A stretch of DNA of 64,000 bases from Microcella sp. Lineage in GTDB: Bacteria; Actinomycetota; Actinomycetes; Actinomycetales; Microbacteriaceae. The DNA lies in assembly GCF_025808395.1 (NCBI RefSeq), contig NZ_CP075524.1:310001-374000 (forward strand), read 5' to 3'. The notes under the pieces were generated by a model. The model made no database searches. It was given only the letters and a program-made list of their open reading frames with translations, and was not told the origin of the DNA. Positions 20,101-31,264 of this stretch are shown in pieces. The first letter of the stretch is position 1. Every line of letters starts with the position of its first letter. Made by a program: the position numbers and the translations under genes.

Positions 20101-23027
20101 GACCCTGATGGCTCTGCACTCACGGTCACCGCCGTCGAGGCCAACGACGCAAGCGTCGTGGCAGAAGTGGTCGACGCTCGCTTCGTGCGCGTCACCCCGC
20201 CGTCGACGGCCGGGCAGTACGGATTGGTGTACTCGATCGAGAACGAGTTCGGCGGGGGCTCGCAGGCGTTCATCACGGTCACCGTGAGCCCAGACGCGCC
20301 GCTCTCCGCTCCGGTCGCGCGCGACACGGTGCTGTCGCTGGCTGACATCATCGACCGTGACGAGGTGGCGGTCGACGTGCTCGCACGGGTGTTCTTCGCC
20401 GAAGGAGACGTGAGCGAGCTCGGGTTGCAGCTCGTGCCCGGCTACGAATCGGGGGCCACCGTTCTCAGTGATCGCCGAGTGCGCGTCGTCATCGATGAAC
20501 GGCGGCAGATCATCCCGTTCCAGGTGGTGCACCCAGCCGACCCGTCCGTGAGATCCACCGCGTTCATCTGGGTTCCCGGCACCGACGACGCCCTGCCGCA
20601 ACTCGACCGTCGGGCTCCGCGCATCACCGTGGTGAGCGAGCAGACGATCACGATCGATATCAACGACTACGTCGTGGCAGTGGGCGGGGCGCCCGTCAGG
20701 CTGACCGACACGGCGACGGTGAGCGCCACCCAGTCTGACGGCTCCGCGCTCGTGGTGAACGAGAGCACCCTGCGGTTCAGATCTGCCGACCTCTACTTCG
20801 GGCCGGCGTCTATGACGTTCGAGGTCACCGACGGAGCCACCGCGAACGACCCGGCAGGCCGGGTGGCGACCATCGTGCTGCCCATCGAGGTGACACCTCG
20901 CGAGAACCAACCGCCCGCCTTCATCGGAGCGAGTCTCGAACTCGAACCAGGGCAAGAGCGGGTGCTCGACCTCGTGCGGGTGACGGCGTATCCGTACCCC
21001 GATGATCTCAACGAGCTGGCCTACACGATCGTCGACGGCCCGACGCCGGGTCTCGTCGTCGAACTCTCTGGTCAGACCTTGCGCGTGAGCGTGCCCCCCA
21101 GCACACCGCGCGGGTCGACGACGGGCGTCACCCTCGGCGTGAGAGACGACGCAGCGCCAGGCACCCCGGGGCGCATCCAGGTCGCCGTCGTCGCGTCGAC
21201 CCGCCCTCTCGCTCGGCCCGCTCCCGATTCGGTCATCGCGCCGCGCGGGCAGTCGACGACGATCCGCGTGCTCGACAACGACCAGGCGACGAATCCCTTT
21301 CCCGGGCAGCCCTTGAGGGTCGTCGCGGTGCGGGGCATCGATCAAGGTGCGCTGCCCGCGGGAGTCAGTGTCGTGCCGAGCGCCGATGGTCAGACCCTCG
21401 TGGCCACGATCGGGGCCAACGCGGCAGCGGTCGACACGAACCTCGAGTACCAGGTTGCCGATGCCACGAACGATCCCGAGCGCTACGTCTGGGGATCGAT
21501 ACGCATCTCGGTGCAGGATGTGCCTGATCCGGTCACGAACCTGCGGGTGCAGTCGTTCGCCGATCGAAGCCTCACGGTCGCGTGGTCTCCCGGAGCCTCC
21601 AACAACGCTGCGATCGAGCGATTCGAGGTGACGCTCACGCGAGTCAGCACGGGATCGACGGCGACCACCGTGTGCTCGAATTCGCCGTGCACGGTCTCGA
21701 CACCGGGCAACGGGCCAGACAACCGTGTGCGAGTGAGCGTGGTGGCGGTGAACGCGCAGGGAGTGTCGCCGGCGACCACGATCGCCGACCCGGTCTGGAG
21801 CGACCTCGTGCCCCCGGCGCCGACCATCATCGGGGTGTCACCCCTCGACGGGGGCCTGCGCATCGGGTGGACCAAGCCCGCGCAAGACAGCACGGCAAGC
21901 CCCATCCGCAGCTATCGGGTCACCGTCGGCAGCGTCTCGCGCACTCAGTCGGTCGCAGCCGACGACCCGGTCGGCACCACCTACTGGCTGAACGTGATCG
22001 ATGTCGGGGCGCTGTCGAACGGCACGTCGTACACGGTGACGGTGAGTGCCCGCAACGACTCGTTCGACCCCCTCACCAACTGGAACTCGGCGACCACCAC
22101 GGGGGTGCCAGCAGGTGCGCCGCTCATCATCTCGACTCCGACCGCTGTGGGCTCGACTGCCGAAACAGGCTCGAGCGAGAACTCGGTGAGCGTTGGATGG
22201 GAGGGTGCCTTCGCGAACAACGGGCGGTCGATTCAGGCCTACTACGTCTGGATCGGCAGCGGAGGGTCACCGCCCGCCTGCACCGTGAGCGGGGTCGAGG
22301 CGGGAGCACCGGTGCACTCGCAGCCCTCGGGCACCTCGTCGTACCCGTCATCGACCACATCGGCGGTGTTCGGCGGGCTTGCCGTCAACACCACCTATCG
22401 CGTCGTCGTCTACGCCTTCAACGGTCAGGGGTGCACCGCCAGTGCCGAAGTGACCGCGACGCCTCGCCCACGGCCGACCGTGGTCACCGCCATCACGACG
22501 ACGGCCGCCGAACCGAACGGTGCTGGCCGCTGGGACTTCAGGCTCACCGGCGTCACGACAGCGGGTGGCGACGCCGTCGATCTCGTGCAGTACCAGTTGC
22601 GCGACGCTGCAACGTCGTCGCCGATCGGTGACGCCTCGGGGGTCGCGGCCATGCCGCGAGCCCTGACTGCAGGCACCGCGCACTACGCGCGTGACCTCGT
22701 CGTCGAGGTGCGCGGGTGCCGACAGTATGAGCAGTTGCTCTGCGGCGGCTGGTCTGCTCCGTTCGTTCTCGGCGTCGCCGTGCTCATCGATCCGACCGTG
22801 ACGATCACCAATCTGGGCACCATCCCCAGCGATCGAAGCGTCGAGATCGCGTGGTCGGCGATCGACCAGGGCGCATACAGCTCGGTGACATACCTCTGCA
22901 CGGGCGGAACGGTCGACGGAGACCCGGCGGTATCGCCGTGCATCATCACCGCATCGCCACCCGACGACCCGCGCCTCGTGGTGACGGTCGCCGTCGGTTC
23001 ATCCACCTACACCCGGGAGTACAGACC

Positions 23028-23031
<4 letters not shown>
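17116..23031 (+). CDS. Giant membrane-anchored surface protein with Ig-like/cadherin-like and FN3 repeats
   Basis: A 1971-residue protein, the Fn3 member of the operon. Layout by sight: short basic N-terminus, signal-anchor helix at about 13-36; a region of about 320 residues of short beta-strand repeats resembling a beta-propeller (AVWVVNGDVQSIGRANLQIG); an acidic linker (ITEEEDEREEQLEQLD); then at least seven Ig/cadherin-like repeats from about residue 395, marked by VLLNDTDPNGD, ADWVDPDGDP, VLANDEHPDDEP, GMDPDGDSV, VLDNDTDPDGS and VLDNDQATNP, whose acidic DxDxDG character suggests calcium sites; and four or five FN3-like domains from about residue 1475. No sortase signal or second membrane helix, so the bulk should project outside. 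GTG start 4 nt after the kinase; the last bases overlap moxR (GTGA). Confidence 0.85.
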
Positions 23032-23995
<964 letters not shown>

Positions 23996-23996
<1 letters not shown>

Positions 23997-25393
23997 TGAG
24001 CCCCGCCTCCGGGCGGTCAGTGCGCGCGACGACGGCCGAGCACCCGCGACGACCAGCCGACGAGACGACGATCGCCTCGACGGTCACCACGGCCCGCACA
24101 CGAATCGTCGGCGAACGCTCGGGCTGGGCAGCGGATGCCCTCGTCGTCTCCGTGCGTGCGGCACGCACGCTGCGTGACCTGCTCGTCGCATCGATGCGCT
24201 CAGCCTCTGAGGTCATCACGGCGCTGGGCTGGTCGGTGCTCGCGATCGTTCCGCTCTCGCTCATCGCCGGATACTCGTGGGGATGGACCGAGCTCATCGT
24301 GCTCGGAGTCATCGGCGCCACGCTCAGCATCGTGGCAGTCGTGTACCTCGCGGGCCGCACTCGCGTCTCGGTGATCGTGCACCCTCCGCCCAGTCGCATC
24401 GCCGTGGGCGACTCGGCGGCCGCACGACTCGAGGTCAGCAACCCGACGCGCCGGCGATCGTTCGCCCACGTCGTCGAAGTTCCGGTGGGCGCAGGAGTGG
24501 CCACCCTTCACGTGCCGGGCCTGGCGGCGGGTGCGGGCATCGAGCTCGACGTGACCGTGCCCACCGACCGGCGCGGCAGAATCACCCTCGGCCCGGTGCG
24601 CACGGTGCGCGCCGACCCGATCGGGCTCGTTCGGCGCGAGCTGGTGCTGACCGGGGCGAGCGAGATCATCGTGCACCCCCGCACCATCGACATCCCCTCG
24701 ACCTCGACCGGTCTCGTGCGCGACCTGGAAGGGCAGGCGACGCGCGATCTCACTCCGAGCGACCTCGCATTCCACGCCATTCGCGAATACGTCGCCGGCG
24801 ACGACCGGCGGCACATCCATTGGAAGTCGACCGCGAAGACCGGCGCACTCATGGTGCGCCAGTTCGAAGAGACCCGACGCAGCCGCATCGTGATCGCACT
24901 GGGCATCGCGAGCGTCGACTTCGGCTCTGATGCCGAGTTCGAACTCGCAGTGAGCGTCACGGGAAGCCTGGGTGCGCGTGCGATCAAAGATGCGCGCGAG
25001 CTCGCGGTCGTCGTCAGCGCCGTCACCCCAGACTTCGCCAAGCGCACCGTCGTCGCCCTGCGCGCGCTCTCGACCCTGACCCCGCTCAGGTTGCTCGATG
25101 ACCTCGCGGTCGTCGAGCACGGCCCGGCCGCTCTCGGCATTCTCGATGTCGCACGATTGGCGGGTGAGAGCACTCGCGGCCTCTCAGTGGCGCTGCTCGT
25201 CGTGGGCTCGACAGTGACGCCCGCCCGATTGCGCAGCGCCGCCGCGGGTCTGCCTCCCTCGGTCGAGGTGGTCGTGCTGCAGTGCGACCCCGAGCGCATT
25301 CCGGGTCGTCGACGGTTGGGCCCGTTCTCGGTCGTCACGATCGGCTCACTCGGTGATCTGCGTCGTGCGATGCAGGGGGCCGACACGTGGTGA
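23996..25393 (+). CDS. DUF58-domain membrane protein
   Basis: A 465-residue protein with a charged N-terminal region of about 75 residues, two membrane helices around residues 80-120 (VLAIVPLSLIAGYSWGW and LIVLGVIGATLSIVAVVYLA), a beta-rich section, and the DUF58 signature AIREYVAGDDRRHIHWKSTAKTGALMVRQFEE. DUF58 proteins contain a vWA-like fold and work with MoxR ATPases. The ATG overlaps the moxR stop by one base (TGATG); a GTG 3 nt upstream is in frame. The last bases overlap the start of the next gene. The molecular role is unknown in the family; here it is presumably the membrane partner of the MoxR protein. Confidence 0.92.
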
Positions 25394-27702
25394 GAGCATC
25401 CGGCACCGCCCAGAAGCCGATGCAGCGGCCCGCAGTGATCGCGACCGCCAGCGCGTTCACCGTGGCTTCCTGGTCGGTCATCGCCCTCGTGCTGTGGCCG
25501 ATCTACCTCGACCGCTCGTTCGTCGTGCTCGCCGCAGTGTCGATCACGCTGGCCGTCGCGCTCGCGATCTGGACGACGATCGCGCGCTGGCCGGCGTGGG
25601 GAGTGATGGCCGCGGCCGTCGCCATCTTCACCGTCATAGGGGTGCCATTGGCCGTGCCGTCGCGCACCGTCTACGGAGTGCTGCCCGAACCGAGCGGACT
25701 GCTCGACCTCTTCGCCGGAGTCGCACTCGGGTGGAGGCAGCTGGTCACCATCGATCTGCCGGTCGGCAACTATCAAGCACTGCTGGTGCCCGCTCTCGTC
25801 ATGCTCTTCGTCGGACCCCTGCTGACCCTGAGCATCGCGCTGCGCACGCGAGCCGGCGAACTCTCGGCGCTTGTTCCGCTCATCGCCTTCCCCTGGGCGA
25901 TCGCGCTCGGTGCCGAACGAGTGGCACTGCCGATCTCGACCGCGATCGTGTTCGCGGCGGTGCTGCTCATGTGGATGGCGGTGTGGCGTCGGCATCGGCA
26001 CGCCGACTCGACGACGACGCTGCCGTCGACGGCGTGGCGAGACCCGCGCGCGCGCGGAGTGCGCACTGTCGCGGCCGCGCTCGCTCTCGTGCTCGTCGCA
26101 GGAGGCACGGGAGCCGCCGTGGTGGCGGCACTGCCGCCGCCGGCAGACCGCACTGTGCTGCGCACCATCGTCGAACGCCCCTTCGAACCGCTCGAGCAGC
26201 CCAGCCCGCTGTCGGCCTACCGGGCGTCGTTCGAGCCTGAGGTCGCAGAGCAGGTGGCGCTGACCGTCGAAGGGGCACCGCTCGGAGCCCGCATCAGGCT
26301 CGCGGCACTCGACAGCTACGACGGAGTGGTCTTCGCGGTGGGCAGTGATCAGGTCGACAGCGCATCAGGGCGGTTCGTGCGCATCCCGACGGTGCGTGAT
26401 CTCAGCGGATCGATCGGCGAGCGGGCCGCAGTGTCGGTACAGCTCGCCCGAGAGACCGGCGTCTGGCTGCCGATGGTGGGCGAGTTCGCCGCGATCGAGT
26501 TTCTGGGTGCCCAGGCTGCCGATGAGCGCGATCGATTCGTGTTCAACGCAGTGACCGGCACGGCGGCTCTTGTCGGCGGCACGTCGCCCGGCATCGAATA
26601 CCGTCTCGAGGTCGTCATGCCGTCGACCTCGGCCCGACCGCTTGCTGACGCCGTGCCGGGCGAGGCCGCGGTGCCCGGCATCGTGGCTGTTCCCGAGTCG
26701 CTGCGCGACTGGCTCGACGCGGTCGCGGCTGACGCCGAGACGCCGGGCGAGCGACTGAGCGCTGCGCTCGAGGGATTGGCGCGCGACGGCTACCTGAGTC
26801 ACGGCGTGAGCGACGACGAAGCACCGAGTCGGGCCGGTCACTCGATCGATCGTCTCGATGAGCTGCTCACGCGCCGCCCGATGGTGGGCGATGCCGAGCA
26901 GTATGCCGCCGCTGCCGCGCTCATCGCCCGCGAGATCGGGTTTCCGTCGAGAGTGGTGCTCGGCTACGGCCCCCTCGAGCAGTCAGGCACGGTCGCGCTG
27001 CTCGAGAACGAGCTGACGGCGTGGATCGAAGTGTCGACGGCGGCCGACGGATGGGTCGCGATCGATGTCGTGCCCGAACGACGCGAGCTGCCCCCTGCCG
27101 AGCCAGAAGACCCCGTGCCGGTGTCGCGGCCGCAGAATGCGCCGCAGCCCCCGGTCGACGACCCACCGGCGCTCGAAGAGCTCGCACCGCCCGAGATCGA
27201 GCAGGCCGATGACCCTGCGCTCTCGCCGTTCTGGCAGGCGGTGCTCGCGATCATCACCGTCGCGGGATGGGTGCTGCTGGTGGCGGGGCTCATCGCAGCG
27301 CCCCTCATCGCTGTCGCCGTGGCCAAGGCGCTGCGGCGGCGTCGCCGACGCAATGCCGCCGACCCCGCGGTGCGCATTCTCGGTGGATGGAGCGATGTCA
27401 CCGACCATGCGCGCGACCTTCGGATCGCTCTGCCGACCGCCGCGACGCGCACCGAAATCGCTGTGGCGCTCGGGCGCCCCGCTGCGCTCGTGCTCGCGAG
27501 AGTGACCGATCGGGCGGTGTACGCGCCCGAAGAACCCACATCGCACGAAGCCGAGCGAGTGTGGGCGGCCTCTGACGCGGTGCGGGCATCCCTCACCGAC
27601 GGCCTGCCCCGCCGCGAGCGCTGGCGGGCCGCGATCTCGCCCAGGTCGCTGCGTCGATATCCTGAACAGAGGCGAGCGACGATGGGGGGCCGAAGTCGAT
27701 GA
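25387..27702 (+). CDS. Multi-helix membrane protein with transglutaminase-like domain lacking catalytic Cys and His
   Basis: A 771-residue protein with TgpA-like layout: about six N-terminal membrane helices up to residue 245, a periplasm-side beta-rich region, a transglutaminase-core fold at about 480-565, a Pro/Glu-rich linker, another membrane helix (AVLAIITVAGWVLLVAGLIAAPLI), and a cytoplasmic tail. The core is recognised by IAREIGFPSRVVLGYG and AWIEVSTAADGWVAIDVVP. The position of the usual nucleophile in G-D-C-x-Q-[FY]-A is Ala503 (GDAEQYAAA), and the usual catalytic His before AW is Thr544 (ENELTAW); only Asp560 remains. It should therefore be a pseudoenzyme, perhaps a binding module. 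Starts in GTG overlapping the DUF58 stop; ends overlapping the zinc-ribbon gene by ATGA. Confidence 0.88.
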   Translation: MVRASGTAQKPMQRPAVIATASAFTVASWSVIALVLWPIYLDRSFVVLAAVSITLAVALAIWTTIARWPAWGVMAAAVAIFTVIGVPLAVPSRTVYGVLPEPSGLLDLFAGVALGWRQLVTIDLPVGNYQALLVPALVMLFVGPLLTLSIALRTRAGELSALVPLIAFPWAIALGAERVALPISTAIVFAAVLLMWMAVWRRHRHADSTTTLPSTAWRDPRARGVRTVAAALALVLVAGGTGAAVVAALPPPADRTVLRTIVERPFEPLEQPSPLSAYRASFEPEVAEQVALTVEGAPLGARIRLAALDSYDGVVFAVGSDQVDSASGRFVRIPTVRDLSGSIGERAAVSVQLARETGVWLPMVGEFAAIEFLGAQAADERDRFVFNAVTGTAALVGGTSPGIEYRLEVVMPSTSARPLADAVPGEAAVPGIVAVPESLRDWLDAVAADAETPGERLSAALEGLARDGYLSHGVSDDEAPSRAGHSIDRLDELLTRRPMVGDAEQYAAAAALIAREIGFPSRVVLGYGPLEQSGTVALLENELTAWIEVSTAADGWVAIDVVPERRELPPAEPEDPVPVSRPQNAPQPPVDDPPALEELAPPEIEQADDPALSPFWQAVLAIITVAGWVLLVAGLIAAPLIAVAVAKALRRRRRRNAADPAVRILGGWSDVTDHARDLRIALPTAATRTEIAVALGRPAALVLARVTDRAVYAPEEPTSHEAERVWAASDAVRASLTDGLPRRERWRAAISPRSLRRYPEQRRATMGGRSR

Positions 27703-28535
27703 CCTGCCAGCACTGCGGGGCAGACCTGCCGCCGATCGCCATGTTCTGCGGCGAGTGCGGACGCTCAGTGACGGCGGCGGTGATCGCCCCCGTCGTCGTC
27801 GACAGGCCCGTGCCGCCCGTCACGGCGCAGCTGGACCCGGTCACGGAGCCGGAGCAGCAACCAGAGCCGGAGCCGGAGCCGCAACCAGAGCCTGAGGCGG
27901 AGCCGCAACCAGAGCCTGAGCCCGAGCCTGAGTCTGCACAGCCCGCGCGAGCGGCAACCGGCAGCGCAGTGCCCGGCAGCGCAGTGCCCGGCAGCGCGGT
28001 GCCCGACGGCGCAGTAAGCGACACCGCAGCAGCGTGCGACGCGTGCGGCACTGCGGCGCTCGCCGACGATCTGTACTGCGCCGAGTGCGGGCAGCCGCTC
28101 GGCGGAGACACGCGAGTGATCGACCCGCTGCCAGCACCGCTGCCGCTCGATCTGCCGACGATCGAGGTCGACACCGAGAGCACGCGGCTCGTGCCTCGAC
28201 ACCCAGCAGGGGCGCCTTTCGTGCTGCAATTCAGCACGGGCGAGAGCTACACGGTGCTCGGCTCCGGGCTCGCTGGTCGCAATCCGCGCCCCGAGCCGGG
28301 GGAGTACGTCGACCATCTGGTCACGATCGTCGACCCGGGGCGCTCTGTCTCGAAGACCCATCTCGAGTTCGGTCAGGCCGACGGGGTGTTCTGGGTGTGC
28401 GACCGACACTCCGGCAACGGATCTGTGGTTCGCGAACCCGGCCGAGAACCACGGCAGTGCGAGCCTGGTCGCCGATACCCCGTGGTTCGGGGCACCCGCA
28501 TCGACCTCGGCGAGCAGCACGTCATCGTCACCTAG
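27699..28535 (+). CDS. Double zinc-ribbon FHA-domain protein
   Basis: A 278-residue soluble protein. Residues 3-20 form a zinc ribbon (CQHC...CGEC); a low-complexity Pro/Glu/Gln linker and a GSAVP repeat follow; a second CxxC pair set (CDAC...CAEC) ends at about residue 130. The C-terminal 100 residues are an FHA domain: LAGRNPRPEPGEY, SVSKTHLEF (Ser/His pThr contacts) and DRHSGNGSVV in place of the usual STNG loop. It should read phosphothreonine made by the operon's kinase; the ribbons may hold nucleic acid or protein partners. ATGA overlap with the preceding gene. The same domain combination occurs in the FHA protein of bifidobacterial PFNA clusters, to my recollection. Confidence 0.88.
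   Translation: MTCQHCGADLPPIAMFCGECGRSVTAAVIAPVVVDRPVPPVTAQLDPVTEPEQQPEPEPEPQPEPEAEPQPEPEPEPESAQPARAATGSAVPGSAVPGSAVPDGAVSDTAAACDACGTAALADDLYCAECGQPLGGDTRVIDPLPAPLPLDLPTIEVDTESTRLVPRHPAGAPFVLQFSTGESYTVLGSGLAGRNPRPEPGEYVDHLVTIVDPGRSVSKTHLEFGQADGVFWVCDRHSGNGSVVREPGREPRQCEPGRRYPVVRGTRIDLGEQHVIVT
27841..28020 (+). repeat. In-frame simple-sequence repeats in the zinc-ribbon FHA linker
   Basis: Two coding repeats lie back to back: an imperfect hexamer-like repeat encoding alternating Pro-Glu and Pro-Gln units at about 27845-27940, and three copies of a 15-nt unit encoding GSAVP at about 27960-28005. Both keep frame, so copy-number change would alter linker length between the zinc ribbons without breaking the protein. 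Confidence 0.75.
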
Positions 28536-28630
28536 ACCCTCCCTCCCCACCACTCGATCGAGCGCGAGTGCTCACAGGTGCGAGAGCGACGTCGAGCTCG
28601 ACCGCGAGACCGTGCTGAGATCGTCGCGCC

Positions 28631-31258
28631 ATGCGACTGCCCCCTCTGCCCGAGCCGCCGCGCCCCGCAGCGCGCGCACCCTTCCCGCTGGTCGCCGTCG
28701 TGGCGCCGGTGGTGGCAGCCGTTGTCATCGGCCTCGTGGTGGGCTCGCCCTTCATGCTGATGTTCGCCGCGCTCGGGCCGATCATCGCCATCGCCTCGTT
28801 GCTCGATGCGCGCCGCGCGGGTCGACGGCACGTGAGGGCCGAGCGCGAGCGCTTCGACCGAGAGTGCCAGCTCTTCGAGGTCGAGATCGACCGAGCGCAC
28901 CACGCCGAACGAGTGGCACTCGACGAGCGGCATCCGCTCATCGATCTCAGCGATCGCGAACGGCGGGCGCGCTCGCCTCTGCGTATCGGCACCGCGGCGG
29001 GGCCGAGCGCGATCGCCGCTGACATCTCGCGACCCTACGGCGAGTCTGACGACGACGAGCGGCGTCGACGGATGCTCGCTCGAGCCGCCGTCAATCCTCA
29101 GCTTGCCGTGATGATCGATCGGGGGCCGATCGTGCTCGTCGGCGAAGGGCTCGTGGCTGACGCTCTGGCGCGGCGGTGGAGTCGCGAGCCGGGTGTCCGC
29201 ATCGAACGGCGGGGTGCCGTCGAGACGTCGCCGGGCGACGCCGCAGTCATCACCGTTCGTTCGGCAACGGCTCTCGACCTTCAGGTGCCAGGGGCCGCGG
29301 TGCGTCGAGTTCGCCCCGAGTTCATGACAAGGCGCCAGGTGAGCACTCTGCCGAGCGCCGGTGGCGGCAGCGCAGAGCTGCCCGTGTCGCTCGCCTGGAG
29401 CTCGCTCGAGTGCAGTGGGCGCGACGATGCCGAGTTATCTGGAGTGGTCGTCGGCGTCGGAGCATCAGGGGTCGATGAGATCGACCTGGTCGCGGCGGGC
29501 CCGCATGCGATCGTCGGCGGCACGACCGGCAGCGGCAAGAGCGAGTTCTTGCGCGCTCTCGCTCTGGGCTGGGCGGCTGCGGCGCCCCCGAGCCGAGCGC
29601 AACTGCTCTTCGTCGACTTCAAGGGCGGCGCCACCTTTGCGGGGCTCACCGACCTTCCTCACTCGGCGGGGTTGGTCACCGACCTCGACCCGATCGTCGC
29701 GCAGCGCGCCGTGCGAGCGCTGCGTGCCGAACTGCGGCACCGAGAGCGAGCACTCGCCGAGGCCGCAGTCCGCGACCTTCGCGACCACCCTGAACTGCTG
29801 CCGCGGCTTCTCGTGCTCGTCGATGAGTACGCGGCGCTCATCGAGGCTTTTCCCGACGTGCATGCGGTCTTCAGCGACCTGGCCGCTCGAGGTCGATCGC
29901 TGGGCGTGCACCTGGTGCTCTGCACCCAGCACCCCAACAGCATCGTGAGAGACGCGATCTCGGCGAACTGCCCGGTGCGCATCTCGTTTCGGGTCACCGA
30001 GGTCTCATCGGCCGCCATCGTCGGCGATCTCGCTCGAGAGCTCGTCACTGCTCCTCCCGGCCGCGCGGCGCTCGTCGACGAGCGCGGCACTCGCCTGCTG
30101 CAGATCGCGGTCATCAGCGATGACGACATCACGGTGGTTCGTCGACGGTGGTCCGGCCACGAGCCGGCGAGCAGCACCTGGTGCCCGCCCCTGCCCGACC
30201 TCGTGAGCGCTGACGACCTTGCTGCCCTGAGATCGCAGCAGCCGATCGAGCCAGGCGAGTCGTCGTCGCCGATGAGCACGATCGACTTCGGCGTGCTCGA
30301 TGATCCTGACAACCGGTGCCGGCAGATCGCGCGCTGGGTGCCCCAGAGAGACGGTTCGCTCGCGGTGCAGGGCGCTGCTCGCAGCGGACGCACCACGGTG
30401 CTGGCAACCCTTGCAGAACAGGCTGCTGAGCACGCCGCGGTCGTGGTGCTGCCGGCTGCGCTTCCGGCAGCGTGGGCGATCCTCGAGAGACTGTCGAAGG
30501 GCTCCATCGGCTGCACGCTGCTGCTGGCTGACGACCTCGATCAGCTCGTCAGCGGCGCGGGCGAGCGCAGTGGTGAGCTGCTCGCGCTGTGGGACGCCGC
30601 CGTGCGGTCAGTGCGTGCCGCGGGCGGCGCCGCTGCGGCCGCGCTCTCGATCTCGACACCCGGGGCAGCCGCACTGCTCGCTCGCTTCGAGAGTCGCGTG
30701 ATGCTGCGCTGCACCGATGCAGACGAGCATGCTCTGGTCGGCGCCCCGCGCGGGCTCTTCGATCGCAGAGCGCCAGCCGGAAGGGGCTGGTGGCACGAGC
30801 TGCAGCTGCATTCGCTCATGCCCTCGTCGGCGCTGCCCCCACCGGCAGACGGTCGCGCGGCGGTGTGGCGACTGCCGCAGGCGACTGACGTCATCGTCGT
30901 CACGAACCATGTCTCCGAGGTCGTCGAGCAGGTCGCTGCCCACCACGGCGAGCGTCGGCTCGTCGTCGACGTGCGCAGTCTCGGGGCGCACTCGTTCGAC
31001 CCCGACAGCAGCGTGGCGCTCGATCCTCGCATCATGATCGCCACTCCCGAAGCGTGGCAGTCGGTGTGGGGCGTGCTGTCGATCGCCCGGCAGAGCGCAC
31101 CGGTCGTGCTCACCAGAGTCGATCCGGCCGACGTGCGAGCGGTGCTCGGGTGCCGCGACAGCCTGGCCCCCCTCGACACCCGCGCGGGGGAGTGCTGGGT
31201 GGCCGAACCGGGTTCACCGCCCGTCAGAGCCAGGTGGCAGACGCTGGCGCGGCCGTGA
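28631..31258 (+). CDS. FtsK/SpoIIIE-type membrane ATPase, EccC-like
   Basis: An 875-residue motor ATPase. Two N-terminal membrane helices (about 19-37 and 40-58) lead to a long charged cytoplasmic region and a first FtsK/SpoIIIE domain with Walker A GGTTGSGKS at 296-304, LLFVDFKGG, and Walker B LLVLVDEY at 393-400; it should be active. A second RecA-like domain has the degenerate P-loop GAARSGRT at 581-588 (Lys replaced by Arg) and LLLADDLD at 630. This matches EccC/EssC proteins of type VII secretion (membrane helices, then stacked ATPase domains, later ones degenerate) better than DNA translocase FtsK, which has four helices and a gamma domain. It follows the FHA gene after 95 nt, has two ATPase domains where EccC has three, and converges on ald. 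Confidence 0.88.
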   Translation: MRLPPLPEPPRPAARAPFPLVAVVAPVVAAVVIGLVVGSPFMLMFAALGPIIAIASLLDARRAGRRHVRAERERFDRECQLFEVEIDRAHHAERVALDERHPLIDLSDRERRARSPLRIGTAAGPSAIAADISRPYGESDDDERRRRMLARAAVNPQLAVMIDRGPIVLVGEGLVADALARRWSREPGVRIERRGAVETSPGDAAVITVRSATALDLQVPGAAVRRVRPEFMTRRQVSTLPSAGGGSAELPVSLAWSSLECSGRDDAELSGVVVGVGASGVDEIDLVAAGPHAIVGGTTGSGKSEFLRALALGWAAAAPPSRAQLLFVDFKGGATFAGLTDLPHSAGLVTDLDPIVAQRAVRALRAELRHRERALAEAAVRDLRDHPELLPRLLVLVDEYAALIEAFPDVHAVFSDLAARGRSLGVHLVLCTQHPNSIVRDAISANCPVRISFRVTEVSSAAIVGDLARELVTAPPGRAALVDERGTRLLQIAVISDDDITVVRRRWSGHEPASSTWCPPLPDLVSADDLAALRSQQPIEPGESSSPMSTIDFGVLDDPDNRCRQIARWVPQRDGSLAVQGAARSGRTTVLATLAEQAAEHAAVVVLPAALPAAWAILERLSKGSIGCTLLLADDLDQLVSGAGERSGELLALWDAAVRSVRAAGGAAAAALSISTPGAAALLARFESRVMLRCTDADEHALVGAPRGLFDRRAPAGRGWWHELQLHSLMPSSALPPPADGRAAVWRLPQATDVIVVTNHVSEVVEQVAAHHGERRLVVDVRSLGAHSFDPDSSVALDPRIMIATPEAWQSVWGVLSIARQSAPVVLTRVDPADVRAVLGCRDSLAPLDTRAGECWVAEPGSPPVRARWQTLARP

Positions 31259-31264
31259 TGCTCG

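Noticed and set aside
19975..21345. 456-codon ORF on the minus strand
   Set aside because: Antisense to the giant surface-protein gene; His/Arg/Asp-rich composition typical of shadow frames in GC-rich DNA.
28536..28630. Room for a WXG100 gene between the FHA and FtsK-like genes
   Set aside because: Only 95 nt, no start with ribosome binding site and no Trp-Xxx-Gly in any frame; no WXG100 protein was found elsewhere in the window.
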